NCBI RefSeq assembly: GCF_001677955.1
Contig: NZ_LELA01000081.1
Location: 1 to 64,000, forward strand
Direction: 5' to 3'
DNA: 64,000 nucleotides
Origin: Chryseobacterium sp. BGARF1
GTDB taxonomy: Bacteria; Bacteroidota; Bacteroidia; Flavobacteriales; Weeksellaceae
Under the pieces are notes generated by a model. That model searched no databases and was not told the origin of the DNA. It saw nothing but the letters and a program-made list of their open reading frames with translations. Made by a program: the position numbers and the translations under genes. Numbering within the stretch: the stretch's first letter is position 1; each line of letters begins with the position of its first letter. Of the stretch, positions 37,984 to 48,032 are shown one piece after another.

Positions 37984-38018
37984 AAAAAAAACCGCTCAGA
38001 AATCTGAACGGTTTTTTT
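37984..38018. terminator. Bidirectional terminator (lipoprotein / rplQ)
   Basis: AAAAAACCG-TCAG and CTGA-CGGTTTTTT arms (loop AAAT) with A- and T-tracts on either side, ending both the lipoprotein transcript and the long ribosomal operon. Confidence 0.95.
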
Positions 38019-38035
38019 ATATATCTGAATGAATA

Positions 38036-38554
38036 TTATTCTCCAGCTTTTTCTTCAGTAGAATCTGTTGATTCAGCTTTAGCCTCTTCAACTTTTTCTT
38101 CTGCTACAGGAGCAGCTTCAACAGCTACTTTTGCAGTAGTAGATCTTCTACTTCTTCTTGTCGTCTTTTTCTCCTCAGCATTAGGATTGTAAAGTTCGTT
38201 GAAATCAACAAGCTCGATAAGAGCCATGTCAGCAGCATCACCTTTTCTGAAACCAGTTTTGATGATTCTTGTATAACCTCCGTTTCTTTCTGCGATTTTT
38301 GGAGCTACTGATCTGAAAAGTTCAGTAACAGCCTCTTTACTTTGAAGATATGAAAAAACAATTCTTCTATTGTGTGTAGTATCTTCTTTTGCCTTTGTTA
38401 ATAGAGGCTCAACATATACTCTTAAAGCTTTAGCTTTAGCTACAGTAGTGTTGATTCTCTTATGCTCAATTAGAGAACAAGCCATATTAGAAAGTAACGC
38501 GCTTCTGTGAGAAGAAGTTCTTCCTAAGTGATTGAATTTTTTACCGTGTCTCAT
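38036..38554 (-). CDS. rplQ: 50S ribosomal protein L17
   Basis: A 172-residue L17. The first 120 residues are the usual domain ([20 protein letters not shown]), and a 50-residue tail rich in Ala, Glu and Lys follows a basic TTRRSRRS segment; such tails are seen in Bacteroidota L17. Last gene of the ribosomal operon, seven bases after rpoA. Confidence 0.98.
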   Translation of the reverse strand: MRHGKKFNHLGRTSSHRSALLSNMACSLIEHKRINTTVAKAKALRVYVEPLLTKAKEDTTHNRRIVFSYLQSKEAVTELFRSVAPKIAERNGGYTRIIKTGFRKGDAADMALIELVDFNELYNPNAEEKKTTRRSRRSTTAKVAVEAAPVAEEKVEEAKAESTDSTEEKAGE

Positions 38555-38560
38555 TATTAT

Positions 38561-39556
38561 TTAATTATCAGCGTCTAATTTATATTTTGCAACGTCAAAA
38601 CCGAAGTTAAGACCTTTTGAATGCACCAATTCTTCTAGTTCTGTCAAAGATTTTTTACCAAAATTTCTGAATTTCATCAAATCAGACTTACTGTAAGAAA
38701 CAAGCTCACCAAGAGTTTCTACTTCAGCTGCTTTCAGACAGTTTAGGGCTCTTACAGAAAGATCCATATCTGCTAATTTAGACTTAAGTAATTGTCTTGT
38801 GTGAAGAGTTTCTTCATCGTACTGGATAGATGCTTTTACAGCTTCAGTCTCCAACGTGATTCTCTCATCAGAGAACAACATGAAGTGATAAATTAATATC
38901 TTAGAAGCTTCAGTTAAAGCATTCTGAGGGCTTATAGAGCCATCAGTTTCTATATCTAATACAAGTTTTTCGTAGTCTGTTTTTTGCTCTACACGGTAAT
39001 TTTCAATACTATACTGTACTTTTTTGATCGGCGTAAAGATAGAGTCAATAGCAATAGTTCCTACAGGAGCATTGTTTGACTTATTTTGTTCGGAAGGAAC
39101 ATACCCTCTTCCCTTTTCTATGTTGAACGTAATTTCAAAAGTGACATCCGAGTTTAGGTTACAGATCATCAATTCAGGATTCAAGATTTCAAATCCGTTG
39201 ATAGACTGTCCTAAGTCTCCAGCAGTAATAACAGTTTGACCAGAAACTTTAGCAACCACCTGCTCTGAAGCCTGGTTTTCTGCTGTAGCTTTAAGTCTTA
39301 CTTGCTTAAGGTTAAGAATAATTTCGGTAACGTCTTCAATTACTCCTGGGATAGTTGAAAATTCGTGCTCTACACCTTCTATTTTGATAGATGAAATAGC
39401 GTATCCTTCCAGAGAAGAAAGCAACACTCTTCTCAAAGCATTACCGATTGTAAGCCCGAAACCTGGTTCTAAAGGACGAAATTCGAATTGACCTTTAAAT
39501 TCATCAGAGTTAAGTAGAATTACTTTATCGGGTTTTATGAATTGTAAAATTGCCAT
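38561..39556 (-). CDS. rpoA: RNA polymerase alpha subunit
   Basis: A 331-residue alpha subunit with the N-terminal assembly domain ([20 protein letters not shown], 26-45) and the C-terminal DNA/regulator-binding domain ([18 protein letters not shown] and [11 protein letters not shown]). Full length. Its place between rpsD and rplQ is the standard alpha-operon order. Confidence 0.99.
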   Translation of the reverse strand: MAILQFIKPDKVILLNSDEFKGQFEFRPLEPGFGLTIGNALRRVLLSSLEGYAISSIKIEGVEHEFSTIPGVIEDVTEIILNLKQVRLKATAENQASEQVVAKVSGQTVITAGDLGQSINGFEILNPELMICNLNSDVTFEITFNIEKGRGYVPSEQNKSNNAPVGTIAIDSIFTPIKKVQYSIENYRVEQKTDYEKLVLDIETDGSISPQNALTEASKILIYHFMLFSDERITLETEAVKASIQYDEETLHTRQLLKSKLADMDLSVRALNCLKAAEVETLGELVSYSKSDLMKFRNFGKKSLTELEELVHSKGLNFGFDVAKYKLDADN

Positions 39557-39589
39557 ATTATTGGGTTGAGCAAAAATTTGATTAAAAAA

Positions 39590-40198
39590 TTATTTAGAGT
39601 AAAGTTCGACGATAAGCTGTTCCTTGATGTCTTCCGGGATTTGGATTCTTTCAGGAGCAGAAATGAAGGTACCTTCTTTTTTCTCGTCATTGAACTGTAA
39701 CCACTCATAATTTGCTTTTGATGCCAAAGCATCAGCAACAACTTCAAGAGACTTAGATTTTTCTCTTACAGCGATTACATCACCAGCTTTCACTAAATAA
39801 GATGGAATGTTAAGGATCTCACCATTCACAGTAATGTGTCTGTGAGAAGTTAACTGTCTTGCTCCAGATCTAGTTTTAGCAAAACCTAATCTGTAAACAA
39901 CGTTATCCAATCTTGATTCGCAAAGTTGTAATAGTACTTCCCCAGTTACTCCTTTACTTCTGTGTGCTTTTTCAAATAAGTTTGCAAATTGTCTCTCTAA
40001 AATACCGTAAGTATATTTAGCTTTTTGCTTTTCCATCAACTGGACAGCATATTCTGATTTCTTTGCTCCTCTTCTTTTGTTAACGCCATGTTGTCCTGGC
40101 GGTTGGTTTTTTCTTTTCTCGAAGTTTTTATCATCTCCGTAGATTGCAGCACCAAACTTTCTAGCAATCTTAGTTTTAGGTCCAATATATCTTGCCAT
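39590..40198 (-). CDS. rpsD: 30S ribosomal protein S4
   Basis: A 202-residue S4 with the N-terminal domain ([16 protein letters not shown]) and the S4 RNA-binding domain ([17 protein letters not shown]). It nucleates 30S assembly and in many bacteria represses its own operon. No cysteine zinc motif is present near the N-terminus, so it is the C-minus form. Confidence 0.98.
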   Translation of the reverse strand: MARYIGPKTKIARKFGAAIYGDDKNFEKRKNQPPGQHGVNKRRGAKKSEYAVQLMEKQKAKYTYGILERQFANLFEKAHRSKGVTGEVLLQLCESRLDNVVYRLGFAKTRSGARQLTSHRHITVNGEILNIPSYLVKAGDVIAVREKSKSLEVVADALASKANYEWLQFNDEKKEGTFISAPERIQIPEDIKEQLIVELYSK

Positions 40199-40217
40199 AA
40201 TGGGTAAATTCTAAAAA

Positions 40218-40607
40218 TTAAACTCTTCTTCTTTTCGGTGGTCTACATCCATTGTGTGGCATTGGAGTAACGTCAATAATTTCGCTAACTTCGATACCTG
40301 AATTGTGAATAGTTCTGATAGCAGACTCTCTACCTGCACCAGGACCTTTCACATACACCTTTACTCTTCTAAGACCCGCTTCGTGAGCTACAGTAGAGCA
40401 ATTTTCTGCTGCCATTTGAGCAGCAAAAGGAGTGTTCTTTTTAGAACCTCTGAACCCCATTTTACCGGCAGATGCCCAAGAGATAACCTCTCCGCTTTTA
40501 TTTGTTAAAGAAATGATGATGTTATTGAAAGAAGCTTGAATATGCGCTTCACCAATAGCCTCAACTTTTACTTTTCTTTTTTTAACTACTTTAGTTTGTT
40601 TTGCCAT
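40218..40607 (-). CDS. rpsK: 30S ribosomal protein S11
   Basis: A 129-residue S11 with the conserved [10 protein letters not shown] segment and the C-terminal [18 protein letters not shown], lining the mRNA exit channel of the small subunit. It lies between rpsM and rpsD as expected. Confidence 0.98.
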   Translation of the reverse strand: MAKQTKVVKKRKVKVEAIGEAHIQASFNNIIISLTNKSGEVISWASAGKMGFRGSKKNTPFAAQMAAENCSTVAHEAGLRRVKVYVKGPGAGRESAIRTIHNSGIEVSEIIDVTPMPHNGCRPPKRRRV

Positions 40608-40619
40608 AATTCCTAACGA

Positions 40620-40997
40620 TTATTTACTTGCTTTTTTCTTGTTAGCAACTGTTTTTCTCTTTCCTTTACGGGTTCTCGAGTTGTTTTTCGTTCTCTGGCC
40701 TCTTAAAGGTAGTCCTAGTCTGTGACGTATTCCTCGTTGGCATCCTATGTCCATTAATCGCTTAATGTTCAATTGCACTTCAGATCTAAGCTCTCCCTCC
40801 ACTTTAATGTTTTCTGAGATATAAGTTCTGATTGCAGCCAATTCATCGTCATTCCATTCGTTGACTTTCTTGTCTTCGCTGATACCGGCAGCCTTAAGGA
40901 TTTCAGAAGAAGTACTTCTTCCAACTCCATAGATGTAAGTTAAACCGATAACACCTCTTTTGTTTTTTGGTAAATCAATACCTGAAATTCTCGCCAT
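40620..40997 (-). CDS. rpsM: 30S ribosomal protein S13
   Basis: A 125-residue S13 ([15 protein letters not shown] at the start; [18 protein letters not shown] near the end) contacting the head of the small subunit and P-site tRNA. Three bases separate its start from the rpmJ stop. Confidence 0.98.
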   Translation of the reverse strand: MARISGIDLPKNKRGVIGLTYIYGVGRSTSSEILKAAGISEDKKVNEWNDDELAAIRTYISENIKVEGELRSEVQLNIKRLMDIGCQRGIRHRLGLPLRGQRTKNNSRTRKGKRKTVANKKKASK

Positions 40998-41000
40998 AAT

Positions 41001-41117
41001 TTAGCCTTGTCTTTGTTTAAATTTGGGGTTTTTCTTGTTGATTACAAATAGTACACCTTTTCTGCGTACAATTTTGCAATCAGCACTTCTTTTTTTAATT
41101 GATGCTCTAACTTTCAT
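41001..41117 (-). CDS. rpmJ: 50S ribosomal protein L36
   Basis: A 38-residue protein, [20 protein letters not shown] to [10 protein letters not shown], identified by translation of the gap between infA and rpsM. It has a single cysteine in place of the CxxC...C...H zinc site, so it is the zinc-free paralogue class. It lies just before rpsM. Confidence 0.96.
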   Translation of the reverse strand: MKVRASIKKRSADCKIVRRKGVLFVINKKNPKFKQRQG

Positions 41118-41192
41118 TTTGAAAATTTTTGTTTTTTTTACTAGTCAAATGCAATCAGTGATTTCACTTGAAAATATTCATTTTTAACAAGA

Positions 41193-41223
41193 GCCAAATG
41201 GAGACCCGAAGATCCCATTTGGC
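41193..41223 (-). promoter_or_regulatory. Stable UUCG-loop hairpin between infA and rpmJ
   Basis: On the transcript, GCCAAATGG (41223-41215) pairs with CCATTTGGC (41201-41193); inside, GATC-TTCG-GGTC closes a C(UUCG)G tetraloop with one bulged base. It begins seven bases after the infA stop. No T-run follows, so it is more likely an mRNA stability, processing or pausing element than a terminator. Confidence 0.75.
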
Positions 41224-41229
41224 ATTTGT

Positions 41230-41445
41230 TTAATATCTAAATGTAATTCTCCCCTTCGTAAGATCGTAAGGAGACATTTCTAATTTTACCTTATCACCAG
41301 GTAATAGTTTAATATAATGCATACGCATTTTGCCAGAGATATGAGCAATAAGTACATGCCCATTTTCTAACTCTACGCGGAACTGAGCGTTCGAAAGTGC
41401 TTCCGTTATAACGCCATCTTGTTCGATATGTTTTTGTTTTGCCAT
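41230..41445 (-). CDS. infA: Translation initiation factor IF-1
   Basis: A 71-residue OB-fold protein ([35 protein letters not shown]) that binds the A site during initiation. Starts three bases after the secY stop. Location between secY and rpmJ is standard in Bacteroidota. Confidence 0.98.
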   Translation of the reverse strand: MAKQKHIEQDGVITEALSNAQFRVELENGHVLIAHISGKMRMHYIKLLPGDKVKLEMSPYDLTKGRITFRY

Positions 41446-41448
41446 AAA

Positions 41449-42828
41449 TTAATATCCAGTCGATCTTGATAATTTAGACTGCATTAAGCCATCATAATGA
41501 TGATTCAGCAGATAAGTGTTAATCTGTTGAACAGTATCTAATACTACTCCAACCATAATTAGCAACGAAGTTCCCCCAAAAAATAAGGCGAACGCATCTG
41601 TCTGAACAAGACTTCCATGCACAATTGCTGGAAGGACTGCAAAGATAGATAAAAATATTGCACCTGGCAAAGTAATTTTTGATAAAATATCATCTAGATA
41701 ATCAGCAGTCTCTTTACCGGGTCTTACTTTAGGTACCAAACCACCATTTCTCTTAAGATCATCGGCCATTTGGTTTACCGGAATTGTAATTGCGGTATAG
41801 AAAAATGAAAAGATAATAATCAATAGCGCAAACAATACATTATATTGCCAGCTAAAAACGTTTTTGAAACCTGCAAGAAAAGTATTAGACTCATCTACTT
41901 TAGTTAACAAACCAGGTACGAACATCAATGCCTGAGCAAAGATAATCGGCATTACACCAGCTGCGTTTACTTTTAGTGGAATCCACTGTCTTGCTCCTTG
42001 CATAAGATTTCTATTTACACCTCCCCTTGCCTGAGCTCTGCTTACATACTGAATAGGGATTTTCCTCACTGCAACAGATAATACTACTGCCAAAAGAACC
42101 ACCAACATCCAGAATATTACTTCAATCATAATCATGATAGAACCTAAACCTCCTTTTCCATTCTGAACAGCGATTTCTTGTACAAATGCTTCTGGTAATC
42201 TAGATAAAATACCTACCATAATAAGGATAGAAATACCATTTCCAATACCTTTATCGGTAATTTTTTCACCTAGCCACATTGCAAATACAGAACCACCTAC
42301 CAAGATAACAATACTTGGTAACCAGAACATAATAGAATTTGGATCTACAAAATATGCAGACTGGAACTGAGCATAAGGTAAAAATAATTGAGTAATAGAA
42401 GTTAAATAAGAAGGTGCTTGTACAAGACAAACCCCAATTGTTAACCATCTAGTAATTTGATTCAATGTGTTTCTACCAGACTCTCCGTCTTTTTGAAGTT
42501 TCTGAAGATAAGGAATTGCCATCCCCATCAACTGAACAATAATAGAAGCAGAAATATAAGGCATGATGCCTAACGCCATTACGGAAGCGTGGCTGAAAGC
42601 TCCTCCCGTAAACGACGAAAGCAAGCCAAGGAGACCTGCTCCTTGCTTGTTACCGCCTTGATTTTTATAATGCTCTAAGAGATCTCCTACTTCTGCAAGG
42701 TTAATTGCAGGTAAAGAGATGAAAGATGCGAATCTATACACAAGGATAATCCCTAAAGTAAATAGAATTTTATCTCTAAGTTCCTTAAGACTCCAAATAT
42801 TTTTGAGGGTTTGTATAAATTCTTTCAT
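41449..42828 (-). CDS. secY: Protein translocase subunit SecY
   Basis: A 459-residue channel protein with ten membrane helices. The cytoplasmic RAQARGGVNRNLMQGARQ loop and the GKETADYLDDILSK segment fit SecY, which with SecE and SecG moves proteins across the inner membrane. Ten bases lie between it and rplO. Confidence 0.98.
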   Translation of the reverse strand: MKEFIQTLKNIWSLKELRDKILFTLGIILVYRFASFISLPAINLAEVGDLLEHYKNQGGNKQGAGLLGLLSSFTGGAFSHASVMALGIMPYISASIIVQLMGMAIPYLQKLQKDGESGRNTLNQITRWLTIGVCLVQAPSYLTSITQLFLPYAQFQSAYFVDPNSIMFWLPSIVILVGGSVFAMWLGEKITDKGIGNGISILIMVGILSRLPEAFVQEIAVQNGKGGLGSIMIMIEVIFWMLVVLLAVVLSVAVRKIPIQYVSRAQARGGVNRNLMQGARQWIPLKVNAAGVMPIIFAQALMFVPGLLTKVDESNTFLAGFKNVFSWQYNVLFALLIIIFSFFYTAITIPVNQMADDLKRNGGLVPKVRPGKETADYLDDILSKITLPGAIFLSIFAVLPAIVHGSLVQTDAFALFFGGTSLLIMVGVVLDTVQQINTYLLNHHYDGLMQSKLSRSTGY

Positions 42829-42837
42829 TAGTAATTA

Positions 42838-43287
42838 TTATAAGGTAATTGCTTTTCCACCTGCTTTAGCAATAAGCTCTTCAGCAGATTTAGTGAATTT
42901 GTCAGCAGTAATTGAAACCGCAGATTTCAATTCTCCTCTCCCCATAATTTTCACTATTTCATTTTTAGTAGCCAGACCGTGCTGTACCAAAACTTCTTTT
43001 GTAATATCTCCTGTTACAGATTTATTTTCAATTAAAATTTGGATATCATCAAGATTAATAGCTCTGTATTCTTTTCTGTTTACGTTTTTGAAACCGAATT
43101 TAGGTAATCTTCTTTGTAAAGGCATCTGTCCTCCTTCAAAACCGATTTTCTGAGAATAACCAGCTCTTGCTTTCTGACCTTTGTGACCTTTTGTAGAAGT
43201 ACCTCCTTTTCCACTACCTTGTCCTCTACCAATTCTTTTTGAACTAAATGTAGAACCTGCAGCAGGCTTTATGTTGTTTAAATTCAT
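42838..43287 (-). CDS. rplO: 50S ribosomal protein L15
   Basis: A 149-residue L15 with the glycine-rich basic N-terminal arm (GRGQGSGKGGTSTKGHKGQK) and globular C-terminal domain. Its place between rpmD and secY is standard. Confidence 0.98.
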   Translation of the reverse strand: MNLNNIKPAAGSTFSSKRIGRGQGSGKGGTSTKGHKGQKARAGYSQKIGFEGGQMPLQRRLPKFGFKNVNRKEYRAINLDDIQILIENKSVTGDITKEVLVQHGLATKNEIVKIMGRGELKSAVSITADKFTKSAEELIAKAGGKAITL

Positions 43288-43306
43288 TTTAAAATTATTT
43301 TAAAAA

Positions 43307-43483
43307 TTATTTTTGAACTTCAAGTAAGTGACTAACTGCAGCTATCATTCCTAAAATAGAAGGAGTAGCTTCGTGCTCTACAACTTGGTGAAGTTTCTTA
43401 AATCCTAATGCTTCAAGCGTTCTCTTTTGGGTTTTTGTTCTACCAATAGCGCTTCTTACTTGTTTTACTTTAATTGTTGCCAT
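43307..43483 (-). CDS. rpmD: 50S ribosomal protein L30
   Basis: A 58-residue protein found by translating the gap between rpsE and rplO: MATIKVKQVRSAIGRTKTQK, then TLEALGFKKLHQVVEHEA, ending HLLEVQK. Matches the short L30 family; ten bases after the rpsE stop. Confidence 0.96.
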   Translation of the reverse strand: MATIKVKQVRSAIGRTKTQKRTLEALGFKKLHQVVEHEATPSILGMIAAVSHLLEVQK

Positions 43484-43493
43484 TGTTTATTTA

Positions 43494-44015
43494 TTAACCG
43501 TTAAACACTTTAGTTAGAGAAACTCCTCTCATTCTTGCAATCTCTTCTGGTCTTCTGATGTCTAACAATGCTTTGAAAGTTGCCTTTACCACATTGTGAG
43601 GGTTTGAAGATCCTTTAGATTTTGAAAGGATATCGTGAATACCAGCAGATTCTAATACCGCTCTTACCGCACCACCTGCGATAAGACCTGTACCGTGAGA
43701 AGCAGGTCTCAAGAAGATATCTGCACCACCGTATCTTGCAGTAGTCTGGTGAGGGATTGTATGGTTCATTACAGGAACTTTTACTAAGTTTTTCTTAGCA
43801 TCTTCTACTGCCTTAGCAATAGCAGAAGCAACTTCCTTAGATTTTCCTAAACCAAAACCGATAGTTCCAGCTTCGTCTCCTACAACAACAATTGCAGAAA
43901 ATCCGAAAGCTCTACCTCCTTTAGTTACTTTAGTAACTCTATTTACTGAAACGAGACGATCTTTAAGTTCTAATCCTCCCGGTTTTACTCTTTCTATATT
44001 ATCTAGTCCTAACAT
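43494..44015 (-). CDS. rpsE: 30S ribosomal protein S5
   Basis: A 173-residue S5 with the double-stranded RNA-binding-type N-terminal domain ([20 protein letters not shown]) and the C-terminal fold ([18 protein letters not shown]). Involved in translational accuracy. Confidence 0.98.
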   Translation of the reverse strand: MLGLDNIERVKPGGLELKDRLVSVNRVTKVTKGGRAFGFSAIVVVGDEAGTIGFGLGKSKEVASAIAKAVEDAKKNLVKVPVMNHTIPHQTTARYGGADIFLRPASHGTGLIAGGAVRAVLESAGIHDILSKSKGSSNPHNVVKATFKALLDIRRPEEIARMRGVSLTKVFNG

Positions 44016-44033
44016 ATTTCCGAAATTTAATGA

Positions 44034-44387
44034 TTAGAATTTAAGTCCTCCTTCTCTCGCACCGTCAGCTAAAGCTTTCACTCTACCGTGGTATACGAAT
44101 CCGTTTCTATCAAATACAATAGTTTCAATTCCTGCAGCAAGAGCTTTAGCAGCGATTGCTTTACCTACAGCAGCAGAAACTTCACTTTTTGTTCCGTTAG
44201 CATCTACTCCTTTCTCTCTAGAAGAAGCTGAAGCTAAAGTTTTTCCGTCTTTATCGTCGATTAACTGAGCGTAAATTTCCTTATTACTCTTATATACAGA
44301 TAATCTTGGCAAATCAGCAGATCCAGAGATTTTTCCTCTTACTCTTCTTTTGATTCTTATTCTTTTTTCTAATTTACTTAGTGCCAT
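44034..44387 (-). CDS. rplR: 50S ribosomal protein L18
   Basis: A 117-residue L18 that brings 5S rRNA to the large subunit. The basic N-terminus ([14 protein letters not shown]) and the [20 protein letters not shown] end are conserved. Confidence 0.98.
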   Translation of the reverse strand: MALSKLEKRIRIKRRVRGKISGSADLPRLSVYKSNKEIYAQLIDDKDGKTLASASSREKGVDANGTKSEVSAAVGKAIAAKALAAGIETIVFDRNGFVYHGRVKALADGAREGGLKF

Positions 44388-44401
44388 TTTCTTAAATTTT
44401 A

Positions 44402-44947
44402 TTAAGCAGATTTACCAGCTTTACGTCTTACAATTTCTCCTACGAATTTCACACCTTTTCCTTTGTATGGCTCAGGTTTTCTGAAAGATCTGATCTTTGC
44501 AGCTACCATCCCTAGAAGTTGGTTGTCGTGAGACGTTAAAGTAATAATTGGGTTTTTACCTTTTTCAGTCAATGTATCAACTTTCACTTCGCTAGGAAGT
44601 TCTAAAACGATACCGTGAGAGAATCCTAAAGCTAACTCAAGTTTTTGACCTGCGTGAGAAGCTCTGTATCCTACCCCTACTAATTCTAGTTTCTTTTCGA
44701 AACCTTTTTCAACACCTAGGATCATATTAGCGATCAACGCTCTATATAAACCGTGAAGTGCTCTGTGTTGTTTAGCATCAGATGGTCTGTTAACAGTTAA
44801 CGTACCTTCGTTTTGCTCAATTGTAATTCCTTCTGTAAGCTCCTGAGAAAGTTCTCCTTTAGGACCTTTTACTGTAACTACACCTTCTTTTTCAGAAACT
44901 GTGATACCAGCTGGAATTGTTATAATTGCTTTACCAATTCTTGACAT
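44402..44947 (-). CDS. rplF: 50S ribosomal protein L6
   Basis: A 181-residue L6 with its two related domains; the C-terminal [19 protein letters not shown] motif is intact. It lies near the sarcin-ricin loop and the factor-binding site. Confidence 0.98.
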   Translation of the reverse strand: MSRIGKAIITIPAGITVSEKEGVVTVKGPKGELSQELTEGITIEQNEGTLTVNRPSDAKQHRALHGLYRALIANMILGVEKGFEKKLELVGVGYRASHAGQKLELALGFSHGIVLELPSEVKVDTLTEKGKNPIITLTSHDNQLLGMVAAKIRSFRKPEPYKGKGVKFVGEIVRRKAGKSA

Positions 44948-44964
44948 TTTCCTTTGATTAAAAA

Positions 44965-45363
44965 TTAATAAACATAGCAGATTACTTCACCGCCTACTTT
45001 CTCTTCTCTAGCTTTCTTGTCAGTCATTACTCCTTTAGAAGTAGAGATGATAGAAATACCCAAACCGTTTAGTACTCTTGGAAGTTCACCTGAACCTTTG
45101 TACTGTCTCAAACCTGGTCTAGAAGCTCTTTGGATAGACTTAATAGCTGGTTTGTTAGTTTGCTTATCGTACTTCAAAGCGATTTTGATTGTTCCTTGAA
45201 CAGCGTTCTCTTCAAACTTAAAGTTTAAGATATACCCTTGATCAAATAAAATCTTAGTAATCTCCTTTTTGATTTTCGATGCAGGAATTTCCACCACTTT
45301 GTGGCCTGCGCTTTGTGCGTTCCTTACTCTAGTTAGGAAATCTGAAATTGGATCTGTTACCAT
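44965..45363 (-). CDS. rpsH: 30S ribosomal protein S8
   Basis: A 132-residue S8 (TDPISDFLTRVRNAQ; ISTSKGVMTDKKAREEKVGG) that binds 16S helix 21 and in E. coli represses its operon by binding mRNA. It is preceded by the longest spacer in the cluster, holding a perfect hairpin. Confidence 0.98.
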   Translation of the reverse strand: MVTDPISDFLTRVRNAQSAGHKVVEIPASKIKKEITKILFDQGYILNFKFEENAVQGTIKIALKYDKQTNKPAIKSIQRASRPGLRQYKGSGELPRVLNGLGISIISTSKGVMTDKKAREEKVGGEVICYVY

Positions 45364-45421
45364 TTCTTTGTTTTAAATTATTGGTTAAAGAACAATCAGT
45401 TTTGAAAAGACTTGAAGATTA

Positions 45422-45458
45422 AAATATCAGACTTCAGAAAATCTTAGGTCTGATATTT
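45422..45458 (-). promoter_or_regulatory. Hairpin in the rpsN-rpsH spacer
   Basis: AAATATCAGAC (45422-45432) and GTCTGATATTT (45448-45458) are a perfect 11-base inverted repeat with a 15-base loop. On the minus transcript a TTTT follows, as in a weak terminator or attenuator. It lies 58 bases upstream of the S8 start. Confidence 0.7.
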
Positions 45459-45511
45459 ATTTCTTTAGTATCTCGACAACTTAATTGTCCCGATTTTTTA
45501 ATTAGTAATTA

Positions 45512-45781
45512 TTACCAACTAGCTTTTTTAACTCCCGGGATAAGACCGTTATTTGCCATTTCTCTGAAAGTAACTCTCGAAATACCAAACGTTCTCATAT
45601 ATCCTCTTGGTCTACCTGTTAATTTACATCTGTTGTGTAATCTTACAGGAGAAGCATTTTTAGGTAATTTCTGAAGTCCTTCATAATCACCAGCTTCTTT
45701 AAGAGCTTTTCTTTTTTCAGCGTATTTAGCTACAGTAGCTTCTCTTTTGCGCTCACGCGCTTTCATTGATTCTTTAGCCAT
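45512..45781 (-). CDS. rpsN: 30S ribosomal protein S14
   Basis: An 89-residue S14 of the long, zinc-free type ([35 protein letters not shown]). Starts three bases after the rplE stop. Confidence 0.98.
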   Translation of the reverse strand: MAKESMKARERKREATVAKYAEKRKALKEAGDYEGLQKLPKNASPVRLHNRCKLTGRPRGYMRTFGISRVTFREMANNGLIPGVKKASW

Positions 45782-45784
45782 CTC

Positions 45785-46336
45785 TTAGTTCTTTTTGAAA
45801 GGTAAACCGAAGTGAGTTAATAATGCTTTAGCTTCTTTATCTGTTTTCGCAGTGGTAACGAAAGTAATGTCCATCCCTTGGATTTTCTTTACTTTGTCGA
45901 TCACGATTTCAGGGAAGATGATTTGCTCAGTAATACCTAAGTTATAGTTACCTCTACCGTCGAAACCGTCAGCCTTGATACCAGAAAAATCTCTGATACG
46001 TGGTAAAGCTGAAGCAGTAAGTCTGTCTAAGAATTCGTACATTTTGTGAGCTCTAAGAGTTACCTTAGCCCCTACAGGCATACCTTTTCTTAATTTGAAA
46101 GCAGCTTCATCTTTCTTAGAGATAGTACCAACAGCCTTTTGACCAGTGATATTTGTAAGTTCTTCTACAGCATAATCGATGATTTTTTTGTCTGCAGTAG
46201 CATCACCTAAACCTTGAGATAAAATAATTTTCTCTAGTCTTGGTACCTGCATTACAGATTTGTATCCGAATTCTTCCATCATTGCTGGAACAATCGTTTC
46301 ATTATATGCTTTTTTGGGTCTTGCTATAAATTCCAT
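45785..46336 (-). CDS. rplE: 50S ribosomal protein L5
   Basis: A 183-residue L5 that binds 5S rRNA and contacts P-site tRNA. Motifs [16 protein letters not shown] and [20 protein letters not shown] are intact. Confidence 0.98.
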   Translation of the reverse strand: MEFIARPKKAYNETIVPAMMEEFGYKSVMQVPRLEKIILSQGLGDATADKKIIDYAVEELTNITGQKAVGTISKKDEAAFKLRKGMPVGAKVTLRAHKMYEFLDRLTASALPRIRDFSGIKADGFDGRGNYNLGITEQIIFPEIVIDKVKKIQGMDITFVTTAKTDKEAKALLTHFGLPFKKN

Positions 46337-46347
46337 GTGTTATTTAA

Positions 46348-46674
46348 TTATAAAGTTTCACCCGTTTTTTTGTTGATCCTTACTTTCTTATCTCCTTCGA
46401 TTTTGTAACCGATCTTGATAGCTTTTCCGTCTTTACCAACTAAAGCTACGTTTGAGATATGAATAGAAGCTTCCTTCTCAGTGATTCCTCCTTGAGGGTT
46501 AGAAGCTGAAGGCTTAACGTGTTTTTTAACGATGTTAAGTCCTGCAACGATAACTCTAGGGTCTCTTCCTTCTTTTTTAATCACTTCAATAACTTCACCA
46601 GTACCCCCTTTAAGACCTTGCTTTCCAGTAGTTACGATTACGTTATCTCCTCTTTTTATTTTTAACTTTGACAT
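46348..46674 (-). CDS. rplX: 50S ribosomal protein L24
   Basis: A 108-residue KOW-domain protein (KLKIKRGDNVIVTTGKQGLKG) that initiates 50S assembly. Standard position between rplN and rplE. Confidence 0.98.
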   Translation of the reverse strand: MSKLKIKRGDNVIVTTGKQGLKGGTGEVIEVIKKEGRDPRVIVAGLNIVKKHVKPSASNPQGGITEKEASIHISNVALVGKDGKAIKIGYKIEGDKKVRINKKTGETL

Positions 46675-46693
46675 TTTTTTAAAATTTTAAATA

Positions 46694-47062
46694 TTAAAGT
46701 ACTTCAGGAGCTAATGAAATGATTTTCATATATTCTTTGTCTCTCAACTCACGAGCAACCGGTCCGAAAACACGTGTTCCTCTCATTTCTCCTCCAGCGT
46801 TTAGTAAAACACAAGCATTGTCTTCGAATTTGATGTATGAACCATCTTTTCTTCTAACTGCTTTTTTAGTTCTTACTACTACTGCTTTAGATACTTGACC
46901 TTTTTTTGCGTTTCCAGATGGTGTAGAATCTTTAATAGTAACTACAATTTTATCACCAACTGAAGCATATCTTCTTCTGGTACCTCCCAGAACTCTGATC
47001 ACTAGTACTTCTTTAGCACCTGTGTTATCAGCAACTTTTAATCTTGATTCTGTTTGTAACAT
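46694..47062 (-). CDS. rplN: 50S ribosomal protein L14
   Basis: A 122-residue L14 ([40 protein letters not shown]). Two bases from rpsQ. Confidence 0.98.
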   Translation of the reverse strand: MLQTESRLKVADNTGAKEVLVIRVLGGTRRRYASVGDKIVVTIKDSTPSGNAKKGQVSKAVVVRTKKAVRRKDGSYIKFEDNACVLLNAGGEMRGTRVFGPVARELRDKEYMKIISLAPEVL

Positions 47063-47064
47063 TA

Positions 47065-47319
47065 TTACTTAGCTTTTTCAATGATTCTTACTAATCTCCA
47101 TCTCTTACTCTTGCTTAAAGGTCTTGTTTCTGTAATTAATACAGTATCCCCTTCTGTGCATTCGTTGTTTTCGTCGTGTGCAGTATATTTTTTCGTTTTC
47201 AAAACGAATTTACCGTACATTGGGTGCTTTACTCTTGTAGTTTCACTAACAACAATAGTTTTTTCCATTTTATTGCTGGAAACCACTCCGATTCTTTCTT
47301 TTCTTAAATTTCTATCCAT
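47065..47319 (-). CDS. rpsQ: 30S ribosomal protein S17
   Basis: An 84-residue OB-fold protein ([19 protein letters not shown]) that binds the 5' domain of 16S rRNA. Confidence 0.98.
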   Translation of the reverse strand: MDRNLRKERIGVVSSNKMEKTIVVSETTRVKHPMYGKFVLKTKKYTAHDENNECTEGDTVLITETRPLSKSKRWRLVRIIEKAK

Positions 47320-47330
47320 TGTAAAAAGGA

Positions 47331-47516
47331 TTATTGTTTGTTAGTTAACTCAGTGTTTAGTCTTGCGATTGTCTTTCTCAAATCTCTGATTTGAATTGGA
47401 TTTTCAAGAGGACTGATTTTGTGAGCTAATTTCATTTTAGAGAAAGTAGCTTTAGCTTCAGTCAATTTAGCTTGAACATCTTCAGCGCTTAGATTTTTAA
47501 TTTCAGCTTGTTTCAT
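47331..47516 (-). CDS. rpmC: 50S ribosomal protein L29
   Basis: A 61-residue helical hairpin protein ([38 protein letters not shown]) at the peptide exit. Confidence 0.97.
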   Translation of the reverse strand: MKQAEIKNLSAEDVQAKLTEAKATFSKMKLAHKISPLENPIQIRDLRKTIARLNTELTNKQ

Positions 47517-47528
47517 AATACTCAGAGA

Positions 47529-47954
47529 TTAAAGAGGTTTAACAAAATCGTTAGCAACTACAAATCTAGTCGTAACTGGTAATTTTTGTGCAGCAAGTCT
47601 TAATGCTTCTTTAGCGATATCGTAAGATACACCTCCGATTTCGAACATAATTTTACCTGGCTTTACTACAGCTACCCAATATTCTACAGCACCTTTACCT
47701 TTACCCATCCTTACTTCGGCAGGTTTTTTAGTAATAGGCTTATCTGGAAATATTTTGATCCATAGTTGACCTTCTCTTTTCATATATCTTGTAGCAGCGA
47801 TACGAGCAGCTTCGATCTGTCTAGCAGTGATCCAAGCACCTTCGTTAGCTTTGATTCCGAAAGTTCCATAAGCAAGTTGATTACCTCTTTGAGCAATCCC
47901 CTTCATTTTCATCTTATGAACTCTACGGAATTTGGTTCTTTTTGGTTGTAACAT
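47529..47954 (-). CDS. rplP: 50S ribosomal protein L16
   Basis: A 141-residue L16 ([40 protein letters not shown]). It borders the A site. The 78-base spacer before it is the second longest in the cluster and contains TTTAGATTTTAGAA-type repeats. Confidence 0.98.
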   Translation of the reverse strand: MLQPKRTKFRRVHKMKMKGIAQRGNQLAYGTFGIKANEGAWITARQIEAARIAATRYMKREGQLWIKIFPDKPITKKPAEVRMGKGKGAVEYWVAVVKPGKIMFEIGGVSYDIAKEALRLAAQKLPVTTRFVVANDFVKPL

Positions 47955-48032
47955 AATTTCTTAAATTTTAGATTTTAGAATTTAGATTTTAAAAAAGTAA
48001 CGGTCATTTAAAAACTATCCTCTAAAATTTTT

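Noticed and set aside
42719..43153. Plus-strand frame of 144 codons across secY and rplO
   Set aside because: Antisense to two certain ribosomal-operon genes; no recognisable domain.
47955..48032. TTTAGATTTTAGAA words between rpsC and rplP as a third cassette end
   Set aside because: Only AT-rich similarity; no inverted partner and no S23 gene.
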